A program made the translations under genes and the position numbers. A model generated the notes under the pieces. The model searched no databases. It had not been told where the DNA came from and saw only the letters and a list, made by a program, of their open reading frames with translations. A DNA stretch of 64,000 bases from Bagarius yarrelli (taxonomy: Eukaryota; Chordata; Actinopteri; Siluriformes; Sisoridae): assembly GCA_005784505.1 (NCBI GenBank), contig VCAZ01000112.1, forward strand, positions 622,001 to 686,000, given 5' to 3'. This document shows positions 21,582 to 32,000 of this stretch, piece after piece; the stretch's first letter is position 1; each line of letters begins with the position of its first letter.

Positions 21582-21612
<31 letters not shown>
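21365..21612 (+). pseudogene. Orphan inverted copy of the b3gat1 terminal exon and its flanks
   Basis: 21,455-21,541 reads ILVWHTRIEKVVMVN, then KDKKGFLDPNMEI and a stop. That is the same 28 residues plus stop as b3gat1 exon 4 (29,127-29,041 minus), with 8 residue changes, about 10 nucleotide differences in 87 and no indel. The AG acceptor is kept as TGGAG rather than TGCAG. Homology extends into the preceding intron (TTGAATAAATG, TTTTGTGATACA, AACGCTG, TGCTCA.GAAAC, with a small deletion). It also continues past the stop (AATGGTAC.TGAAC and a CA microsatellite). Shared intron sequence shows DNA-level duplication, not retroposition. It lies on the strand opposite to b3gat1, 7.5 kb downstream of it, and no other b3gat1 exon accompanies it. 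Probably a pseudo-exon; an alternative role is not excluded. Confidence 0.88.
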
Positions 21613-21617
<5 letters not shown>

Positions 21618-21639
21618 ATTTTTTTCTATCTACATAGTC

Positions 21640-21860
21640 CCCACAGCAAATTATCTGTCTCCACCTAACCCTATTCTCTACGTCCTCATCAGTCACACCC
21701 AATAACTTTATGTCCCCTTCTATCACATCTATATACCTCCTTTTTGCCTTCTGCCTGGTAGCTTCATTTCTAACATCTTTCTACCAATATATTCACTATC
21801 CTTCCTCTCTACATGTCCAAACCACCTCAATCTGGCTTCCCTGACTTTCTCCCCAAAACA
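21640..21860 (-). mobile_element. LINE fragment: reverse transcriptase C-terminal tail, second copy
   Basis: Plus-strand blocks CACCTAACCCTATTCTCTAC, CTTTTTGCCTTCTGCCTGGT, TAGCTTCATTTCTAACATC and CTGACTTTCTCCCCAAAACA are shared with 16,976-17,185 and 56,600-56,880. It is antisense to the plus strand and broken. Confidence 0.75.
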
Positions 21861-21862
21861 CC

Positions 21863-22190
21863 TGTTGTATAAAGTTTGGGTATCCACAAACTTTTGGCAA
21901 TATAGTGTCTCTCTGTCTTATGTAGGTCAATTAGGATTTGATGCAGTGAATTGTTAAGCATCATACACTTCTCCGGCCCGCTCTGTTCGCTGTTTCCGTT
22001 AATGCCTTATATATTTTTAACAAAATGCGTATGTAGCTTCTGTTTTTTTTTGTTTGTTTGTTTGTTTTTATCCACTAGAGGTCACTGTTCCGCGACTGAT
22101 CCCACACTAGCAAAGCGAGATTACGTATCGAGCCTAGTTTAACTGTTCATTCTTTACAGATTTGTCCTGATTCAACCTGGCTTTATTCTC
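21863..22190 (+). repeat. Second copy of the bckdha 3'-flank segment, with mariner right end
   Basis: Starts with the right terminus of the mariner-like element (TATCCACAAACTTTTGGC..ATATAGTGT) and continues with the blocks found at 14,978-15,215: TATGTAGGTCAATTAGGATT, CCACTAGAGGTCACTGTTCC, TTTACAGATTTGTCCTGATT. Confidence 0.85.
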
Positions 22191-22199
22191 ACAACACCA

Positions 22200-22560
22200 A
22201 TAATCCGATTTTAAGAAGATTTTAAGCACAAATTTGAAAATGTGACATGTAAACCAGTCAATCGGAATGAATTTGATTTGGCCAAATTTGATTTAAATTT
22301 CATTCAGAATGTAAGGGGTGGTTTAAGCGTTTTCTGATCCGATTAAGAGGATATGTAAACACTTAATCGGATTGCGTTCTGTGCATGTGCTGTCTAAAAG
22401 CTTAAATCCGATTGTAATCCCCGCACATATTAATCCTCTTACTTTATTCAGCCTTCATGTAAACACTAGTTTCGGAATGATTGATCTAATTGATTTCATT
22501 CTGATTGGAAAAAAAAAGTGTCCATGTAAATGTAGCTACATAGCATAAAAAACAATCTAG
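22200..22560. repeat. Probable non-autonomous element with CATGTAAAC-type ends
   Basis: Repeated AATCCGATT, CATGTAAAC and AATCGGATT words in both orientations. The stretch ends AAAGTGTCCATGTAAATGTAGC, a sequence pattern typical of dispersed fish elements. The exact termini are not resolvable by eye. Confidence 0.4.
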
Positions 22561-22569
22561 ACAACCGAT

Positions 22570-22870
22570 TCCCGGTCGGGGGTCTTTTTTTGTGGAGTTT
22601 GGATGTTCTCACCATGCTTGCGTGGGTTTACTCCGGGTTCTCCAGTTTCCTCCCACAGTCCAAAAACATGTACGTTAGATTGACTGGTGATTGTAAATTG
22701 CCCATAGGAGTGAGTGTGAGTGTGTGTGTAGCCCTGTGATGGACTGGTGACCTGTCCAGGGTGTACCCCTCCTGCCTTTTACCCTTTCAGAGACGGCTCC
22801 AGCAAATCCCAGTCACCTTGAATTAGGAAATAAGCAGGTATAAAAGATGAATGAATGAATGAATTAATGA
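22570..22870 (+). repeat. Dispersed fish repeat (TCCTCCCACAGTCCAAAAAC type), plus strand
   Basis: Contains GGTTTACTCCGGGTTCTCCA, TCCTCCCACAGTCCAAAAAC, AAATTGCCCATAGGAGTG, CTGTGATGGACTGGTGACCT and GTCCAGGGTGTACCCC, then a TGAATGAATGAA tail. These are blocks of a repeat common in teleost genomes, from the 3' part of a SINE or LINE. A second copy lies reversed at 38,345-38,705. Confidence 0.7.
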
Positions 22871-23507
22871 ATGAAAATGCTTACTGCACAATCTATTGTA
22901 GTGACTTCGCTTTGTGTCTAAATCAAACCTTCATTACATTAAATTGATCTTATGACTGTTTTGTTTCTTAAAAAATCGACAGATGTTTAATGAAATCGGT
23001 AGTAAGGGGAAGTTCAGCTCATTTTACAGACTAGGGCGTTTGAGTCTAGTTCAGCAAAACGAACGAATCTTTTTTCAGTTTACCTTGTAGACCAAACCTT
23101 GATCACACTATAAATAATATTAAACTATAATGCTATAAAACAGAACCGATTAATTTAGTCTGATTCAGTCTTCAGTCTATGATCAGCAAACCTTTTCTAA
23201 GAGGTTTGAGTCGTTCATGCATTACGTGGCAACACCACGAATTGCAGTGTGAGCTGGAAAGAGAACCGCATGCCACCTGAACGAATCACTCTCCGAGACG
23301 ACTCTTTCTCCTCGAGTCACAATAAAGATTCATTCAAGATGAACAAATCGCCATCATTAAAAATCGGGTTCCATCGTATAAGAAATGATGCACAAATGAT
23401 TCAATGTTTTTTTTTCCCCAAGTGTTTATTGTTTTTTGGTCATTTTCCTCTCTGGAGCCATGGAGAAAAACAGAAGAACATTTACAAGAGTAACATGCAG
23501 GAGAGGC

Positions 23508-23542
<35 letters not shown>

Positions 23543-26500
23543 ATGCAAACATTAAGGCCAGCATAAATACTCCGCCTTGGCGAGATGTTGTTATAGTGTG
23601 CATTTCTACGGAATATCAGCAACCACATCGAACATATTGTCTTCAAGTTATGCAAGAATATTATCATGGCTTATGAGTTTATATTACAAACGTAGCAGAG
23701 ATGGAGGGGGAAAAAAACGAGATGTGGTAGAAATAAATGCCTTGCAGCTAAAGAAAAAATGCTACAGGGCTGCAAAAAAAAAAAAAAAAAGAAAAAAACA
23801 ATAAATAAAAGATCCTTGTGATTTCTTGCCTCACACGCCGACAGAATTCCATTTCATCTAAAACCGAAGATTTGATTTATAAGTTATATTTTCGGTAGGG
23901 ATGAGATTTATTCATCTCGAGTCGACATGTTAACAACACAGGTGTCCGGACATCAGTGTGTAAAATAAATACAATAAATAAATAGATCGTTAATAGTATA
24001 AATAGAAAAAAAAAAAAGTCACACTAAACTCAGGTGGCTGCAGGACCTCGATCGATATAATAAAAAATGTACTTCTAATTATTTACGTTAGTTTTAGCGA
24101 ATCGGTTTATTTGACAAACGGCGTTCATTTTAGCACGTTTCCACATGCTTTTTTAATCAGGATCGAATCGGCATCGAAAATAATTTGGGATCGAAAACTG
24201 CATGAAAACAATGATATTTTTATGCTAATTGAGTGCAAACAAACAAACAAACAAACAAAAGGTTAAGTGTAATTGTTGTATTTTGTTTTACTTTACGGCT
24301 GCTACCATGCCCAAGATCTCTCTTGTAAAAAAAGTTTAATAGAGATAAAACTGAGACTATAATAATAAAATAAATAAAAATTAGGACATTTTTGCTAGAA
24401 ATTTTTACAAAGCACTTTAGCATCCATTTAAATCATAAAATTTACCCACAATGCATTCACTGTCCCGGGGGAGACCCAGGTGGACACTAATGTGTTTTGA
24501 AAGCTTTAAATAAAACAAAAGGAAGAACAGATAGTTTGTTTTCACATTTGAGGCATTTCCTCAGACGCCCTTTGCAATTATTACCAATTTTTTTTTTTTC
24601 AAATGAGCAATTGGGAGGTAAGGGCCTTGCTCAGGGGCCCAGCAGTGGCAGCTTGGTGATGCTGGGAAATGAGCTGTGATTATTAGCAGGTACTGAGAAG
24701 TGTGTGAAGTGGAAAGCGAAAAGCTGATTTAATGTTACAAGCTTCTTAACTTCCTTTGAACGATGATGATGAAAAGGAAGTGTATCAGGAAAAAGCCGAG
24801 ATGACAGACAGCCGCTGTTCGCGCTGTTTGTTAATCAAACGCTTTTTTCCTGCAAACAGGCTTCTAAGACACAAAAGAATTCAGGGGTTTTTTGTAAAAG
24901 TGATACTGTATGTAGAGACGTGAGTTATAAATAACGACAAATGATGTTTTCTGTATCAGTGAGGACAGATTTAATGAAAGGATTTCATTCTGAGACGCTT
25001 TGTAGCTGTGATATACTGCAGCATCGGGTGTACTGGTACCACTGTACTGGTGGCTATGAAGGGTTCCCCTTTGAGGACATTTTTCAGCACGACGCCCTTA
25101 TCCTTATCCCACTTACATTCACCTCTCTTTTTATACAACTGAGTAATTAGGGGTTACGGGGCCTTGCTCAGGGGCCCAACTCGGTGGTTTTGGAAATCGA
25201 ACCCCCGTCCCAATTTGCAAATCCAACACCTTAACCGCTGAGCTACCATTATATTCTTAGTGTCAGAAATCATGGCCACCGACTTCTGCGTATACTAAGG
25301 GCAGTCATGCAATTTTTATTATTGCTAAGAAAAAATAATATAGAGAAAATGAACGTTGGTCCATGAGCTTAGTCCGGCTTGACATATTCTTCCTCTAAGG
25401 TGAATTATGTCTTCAGGTCGGAGGAGTAGGTGGGACGAGGCAGAATTTTGGAGCTCAGGTCGGCTGGCAGAATCGGCTGGCATGACGCCATGAAAAAGGT
25501 AAACCCCAGTCACAACCAGGCCACAATGCTAACATATTTTGATTTTGACCTTCTAGTGCACAGGTATCAGTTCCTAAAGGGCCACCGCCCTGATCCGGCT
25601 AATCATGTCTTTAAGGCTTGTTTTTAAAACCCATGTTTTTGGTTTGGAATAAGGTTGAAACTAAACTCTGCAGGGCTTTGACCCTCTAGGAACCAAGTTT
25701 GACACCCGTGATCTAGCGCCATTGTGTAGAACTATACCACAGGTTTGTTAAACAAGATGAAATGCTCATGAACGTACTTATTTCCGAGACATAATTCGGG
25801 CAAATGTTTGATAACCACCCCTTGTAGAACAACAAAACTAATACTGCTTACAGATAACTTTTTTCAAGTGATTCTGATTGGATGGATTCTAGAAGATGCT
25901 GAACAAATTAAACCATAATTGATTGGTTTATATTTCTGCCTTTTGTCAGACGCTCTTATCCAGAGCGACCTATATTTACCCCATTTATACAACTGAGCAA
26001 TTGGGGGTTAAGAGCCTCAACTGTGTTAGTTTAGTGACGCTGGGAATTGAACCCACAATCTTCAAGTTAGCAGTTCAACACCCTTACCACTGTGCTACTA
26101 TTTCTCCACTTCATATGTCAGTCAGAAGTTCTCTTAGCCAATAAAAACTGCTATAGAGTTCAGATTATCTTTCTTCAGTCTGAAAGTCGAATAATAGTGC
26201 TGGGAATCGAACCCATGATCTCCAATCTCCAGTTCAACACCTTAAATACTAAGCTACACCTACAACATGTTTCTATGCAGTTTGCTTTACAGTTGATTAC
26301 AATTCCAAGCTGGTCTGCTAGAGAGAAGGCTGTTAATGCCATACAGAAACACTACTGCCCCCTGTGTCCCAGTGTACCTAATTACACCTCCGGGATAACC
26401 GTTATCCACAGGTCAGTTCTTAATATTAAGATCATAGTTAAGGTTTGTTGTTTATGCCTTCTTGATCAGTTTCATGTCTAAATTTATTACTCATTCATAT

Positions 26501-28900
26501 TTAAGTGTTTTTTTACAAGGAACATAACATTTCGGGATGTTGCTAATCCACGTCTGAATGTGAACAGTAACATCACTGTATACTTTACTAGATGAGCAGG
26601 CATTGTATACTGAACATATAAACAGTGAATACGGCAGATATTTCACACCATTTGTAATTAATTTGCGTTCTTCCGATCGTAGGTTATTGCTGTAGCTGCT
26701 TCCTGCTTCCTGTTCTGCTTCCTGTCCTGAATAACCATTATTTTTAGTTTTAGTATTAGTTTTACTGATATTTTTGACGATATTTAAGCCTTTTTTTTAT
26801 TATCGGACATCGGTTTTGTAACGTTGGCTCCACTGATATATGGGAATTTCAGAAAAAAGGCTTGCAAGACCAATATTATGGGATGTCAACAACAGCGTTA
26901 GTAGTTACCAGAACCAATGAGAAATGGCCAGACAGAAAAAGTGGAACCTGTGTGCACGTTATATTTCCCCAAAAAATGAATCTGTATTAATAATATTAAC
27001 AGATTTATAGATTTATGCAGTGTTCATAACAAAATTTATGAATATCCAATGATGATATTAATATTTAACCAGTCACATTTTCTATAAGACAGTTTTGTTG
27101 AACAGGAAACCACACTTTTAAACCCAGAATTTAAAAATAGAATCAAGTGTGTCCCGGTAATGCTGTTTTAAATAAGGGCTGTATTCACTGTTTATATGCT
27201 TACGAGCATTTTTTTTATCAATATGCAATATTAAGCATGACGTTTTAACAGCTAACTGATCATCGAAGCCAGAAAATTGTTAGTACGTATACAAGACAAT
27301 AGCATTTTTTCGTAGGTCAAGGTCAAGATCTCTTGTGCTTAATTTGCCATATTTAGCTAAGTACTGTCAATACCAATGAGAAGAAATTGTGCACACGATC
27401 TCATTTCTACCCGTAAAAAGGAGAAGCGTCTGTGGCATGCAGGTGATATTACGAGCCATTTTTGTATTGTTTTGTTTCCCCCCGTTGGCGCCTCTGATAC
27501 CTTTACCAAGCGCTAAAATTCAGCTACGTTTTTAAATTGGTGGGGTCGGATTAGCGTCCAAGCAAAACTGACATCATTAATGGCATCGTTTTTCTATTTA
27601 ATAGTGGAAAAAACACGACCGTTTTCAAATGTTCTTTATGAAAATCTCTTTTGAAAAGGTTTTATTGCAGACCCTCTCCTAAAGCTGCCACTGGGCTAAT
27701 ATTAGCTTTGCATCTCTTCTCTGCCTGAGAGACTCCTTTAATAAGTCCATGGCTTATGATGTGACACCACGGGATGTCCAGCTAACGATGAAGTCTTTTT
27801 TTTTGTTTGTTCTTTAACACTTAAACGTGACGGCTTATCGCGCCTTCACCTTCAAAGGCTTACGGTTGTGGCACGGTCATGTAATCTCGCTCTAGACTCT
27901 AGTTATAAATACAGTAGTTACATTGCTTTGTTCGGTTTAACTTCGTTTCGAAGTCTAGGATTGTGTGTAAAGTTTTTATATATACAATACTATAAGGTCC
28001 AACACCACCTTCTCTCGACATAAATAAAAAAATTAGGTGCCGTTCGTATTCTACCCACAGAAACAGTGCTGTCTTTTCAATGACTCCAGAATCCAACATG
28101 GCTGCTAGGCCGTGGATTCAATGAACACCCTACAATTTGAGAATACTTGATTTTAGTCAGGTAAAGACATCAGTAGTGCTGAACTAGCAAGTAAGTGCCT
28201 ACTAAAGACATTCAACATAAAGAACATTAAAAGAAAAACAAACAACAACACATTCCCTTCTATGTAATCTCTGAAAAAAAAAAAAAAAGAGATTCGTCTA
28301 TAAATTCATTTTCAAGATCAAGTAACGAGAGTAATCGAGAGAATTTTGTCCTTCGTCCTCAACAGGTTTGCTTCAATCCAGTGTGTGTGTGTTTAGTTTT
28401 AATTTTTTTTTTTTTTATTATATTCACTCCTGTGTGCTGGGAAAAGTCAGTAACCTGGCAAACAGTTTTGTTGGTTACTATTCTGCGGTTTTAAGTTCTT
28501 TGTTGCAATCATGGAGAAGTTTGATAGAAAATACCCAGAACTATTGCCTTGTGGAACCCTTCTGTGCTTTAATACAGTTGTGGTAGTTTGCTGCAATGAG
28601 CAGGAACAAGAAATGATGTCTGGGGGTTCGGTTCTGAGATGCTGCCTCAGTTACTGTAGAGCCTGGATCGATCTGCGTGCCTGAAACAAAGTAAAAACAG
28701 GAAATATGAGGAAACAAAAAACATCCGACATTTAACATAGCATGTATTTTTCTGGACCATGAGTTACACCGTGTGGTCAAAAGTTTAACTTTAAACTTTT
28801 AACCCTTGTGTGGTCTTTGTAAGATTTGTTTAAAGAGCAATTATGCTATAAATTATTTTTATATTAATTATTTCATGCAGTAAAATACTTTCTCTGACTG
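22870..28900. other. Gene-free intergenic DNA with scattered SINEs and microsatellites
   Basis: No conserved exon was found. Contents include (TG)n at 23,510-23,541, AAAC repeats at 24,238-24,260, and minus-strand family-A SINE copies at about 24,595-24,680, 25,090-25,250 and 25,925-26,105, with a partial one at 26,195-26,262. The end of the stretch may include b3gat1 3' UTR. Confidence 0.65.
25925..26105 (-). mobile_element. tRNA-derived SINE copy (family A), minus strand
   Basis: TTTTGTCAGACGCTCTTATC and CAGAGCGACC, then ACAACTGAGCAATTGGGGGT, GGGAATTGAACCCACAATC and AACACCCTTACCACTGTGCT in reversed family-A order. Confidence 0.8.
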
Positions 28901-28978
28901 TCCAACATGTAATCATGGAAAGTAAAAGTGTATTAAAATAATACTAAATAAAACTTCTATTAGAGCTATTTGAGAATT

Positions 28979-29004
28979 CTGTGTGTGTGTGTGTGTGTGT
29001 GTGT
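28979..29004. repeat. (TG)n microsatellite in the b3gat1 3' region
   Basis: About 12 TG units located about 40 bp beyond the b3gat1 stop. The orphan exon copy at 21,455 carries the matching CA/TG run in the same relative position. Confidence 0.9.
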
Positions 29005-29040
29005 TTTGTAGTTCACGTACCATCATTAAAGAGGATTTAG

Positions 29041-32000
29041 TCAGATTTCCAAATTTGGATCCGTGAAGCCTTTCTTGCCTTCGTTTACCAGGACAGGTTT
29101 TTCTGTCCTTGTGTGCCACACAAGAATCTGCATAAATGTATCACAAAATAGAAAAAAAAATCATTTATTCAACAAACAAACAACAAAATTTCTTCTGCTC
29201 TTGTTCATCTGCAGCGTTTAAAGGGTCATGATGTTCACAGCTGTGAGTGTTTCTTGAGCACTGAATTCTCAGTATGTAGTGCACTTGGCTCCACTTGTAC
29301 CTCCACACACACATACACACACACACTCGAGGCTCTGGACAGAGGGGTACCAGCTGCAGACTTTTCCACCCGAACGCTGCGATAAACACATTGCAGTCAC
29401 ATGAAGGCTTTTCAGCCTGGATTTAAATCTACATTGTGTCCCTCAATTATTTGGAAATAATAGGTAATATATGCGACACCACGATGTCTAATAACTACTA
29501 TAATCCTGCAACATCATGCTCTGTGATCATACCTGTAATAATGCACGGCCATGTTCTGCTCTTAAGGCCACTTAGGAGCAGAGCAAGGCCTGCAGCATTC
29601 GAGCTAAGGAACTCGATAATGATGTTTGCTTTAATTAGCCCTTTATGCTAATTTAAAAAAAAGAATGGAATGGAATGAACTTTCCTCTTCTCAACTTTGC
29701 TTTCTGGTGAACTGAGAGACTGGAAGTTGACTTACTTATCCAGGTTAAAAGGCTACTCACTGCATTTGATTTCTGAGTAGTGGGATTAATTGTGTGTATG
29801 TGCGAGTGTTATATAATCTCTTGTATTTAATAGGTTATACTAGCTTTCGGAGATTCACTTTACTTACTTGCAAATTGTTTCCATTAAAAATATAAAAATA
29901 TACATATCCCCGCCATTTCCAGGACTAAAAAGCTGTCCATTTTTTAAATTAAGATATTTGGGAAATCTGGTTTGCGCCATTGTGTAGCATTTCCCTTTTC
30001 CCCTTTCTCAGCAATAAAGGCAAAATGCTTGACATATCACACAATATATTTCGTGTGGTAAATTTACCTTGGTTTTTAACTTAACTTCTACATACAGACA
30101 TGTTATAAAACATTAGGCCATAAATATTTACCTCAAAGTCAATGGTAAAAATGTGTTTGAACATAACATTTAAAACATCCCTTAAATTTTGTTTGCTTAC
30201 CTTAGTGCAATTAGCCGCTTTCGGTTCCAGGTCATTGAGAGTGACGAGTTCCCGAAGCAAACTGCTTTCCTGGTAGCCCCCCTTAACCCCCCTCAGTTTG
30301 AAATAGGCTTGTGGTTTGAGCAGGACGAGTCGCAAGTTGATGGCAAATCCTGCCATGTCAATAGCAAAAGGCCGGTGTGGATCAAACACTGTTTTCCATC
30401 CATACACTTTGCCAGCAGCGTTGACCTTAGGAGACTCGTAGCGCAAACCTCCGACAAAAGCTACGGGCCAGACGGACACCTTACGCGTGAAGCGCATCTG
30501 CAGAGACAAAAAACACTCTGTTTACCAGCTAAAAGACATTTCATTTTAATTTTTTCGAAAACCTTTAAACACAAGACAAGACTGACATTCCTATAAAATA
30601 TTTTTTACAGGGCTGACAAATAATCGAAAGAATTAAAACTCTCTGTATACTGAGCTACTTATTTATAGAAAAAAAAATTCCGCTGACAAAGAAATGATCA
30701 GGGTATAATTTTAATTGTTACAGAATAAAAAAAGTTATAAATTGATTTGCATTCTGAAATAAGTGAAATAAGCATTTGATCCCGTCGCAAAACAGGACAA
30801 AACCATTGTTGTCAGTCAACGTTTTTTGTAGTTTGCCACCAGGTTTTCAGGAGTTTTCTCAGAAGGGATTTTGTTCAACTCCTCTTTGCAGATCCTCTCT
30901 AAGCCAGTAAGATTTTAAGGCTTACGTTTGGCAACCTAAACCTGCCGCTCTTTCCACTGATATACCCATATACCCGTGGAAGGGGAATACCCATCCACGA
31001 CCCCCTTTCAATGCTCTGAATGTAAGAATGAGGCATTCAACAAAAATTTGAGGGTACATGGCCCTGTCCATTGTCCCTTTGATGTGGTGAAGTTGTCCTG
31101 TCCCCTTAGCAGCAAAATGTAGGGATAGTGTTCTTGGGGTCATAGGCAGAATTCCTTCTCATCCAAACACAGCCAGTTGAGTTGATGCCAAAGAGCTCAA
31201 TTTTGGTCTCATCTGACCACATTGTTTCCAGTTGTTTTCTTGGTAGCTATGGTCCCAGTTGTGTTTCTTTCATTTGCACCAACTGTTGTTACCTTCTCAC
31301 CAAGCTTCTGGACGATAGTCTTGTAACCCATTCCAGCCTGGTATAGGTCTTCAGTCTTGTTAACATTTTTTTTGATCTTGAACTTGATTGCGTAGATACA
31401 CTCTGTCTAGATCCAAATGACTAGACTTGTTGATGGTTTTCACCAATGGTGTCAAGTTCTACTCAGGAGAAAAGATGAAGAGTTTCTGTAATACACATAT
31501 CAGCACCTGACACCCTATTTTCCCTATTGGGATGTCGGATTAGTTTATTAACTGAAGCACTTGACCCGTATCTGCATGATTTGATGCACTGCACATCTGA
31601 CACCTGATATACCGATTGTATAATCGCCTGATGGTGCAGGTGCACAGGTGTTCCTGATATGAGGTTATGAGATGAAGTGCTCAGTAAGTGTTTATTACTG
31701 GTTTTCTTTCCACATTTTATGTTTTTTTTTTTCAGGACCAAAATAATAGTCATTGTCTCTTTGTACAGTTGAGGTCTCCTACTCGAAACCATTTTCTTTC
31801 TAATAGCTGAAGAGGCCAGCTTGTGCACAGAGCCTATTAGAGACATCCAGGCTCAGTCTGTTTGCCCTGATCTCTAAGGACTAGTGAGTGAAAAGGCAGA
31901 CCTCACAGACAGATAAAGTTCCACAAATGCACATATCCAACCAGGAAAGAAAAAGTGATGCTATTTAATCTTCACTGCATTCCTCTTCCTCTCTTCACAT

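Noticed and set aside
21337..21619. Minus-strand frames over the orphan b3gat1 exon
   Set aside because: They are the antisense of the duplicated exon and of a CA microsatellite; the homologous frame is on the plus strand.
28541..28780. Possible extra terminal exon of b3gat1 on the minus strand
   Set aside because: The frame has no similarity to the family C-terminus, and a complete terminal exon with stop is already present at 29,127-29,041.
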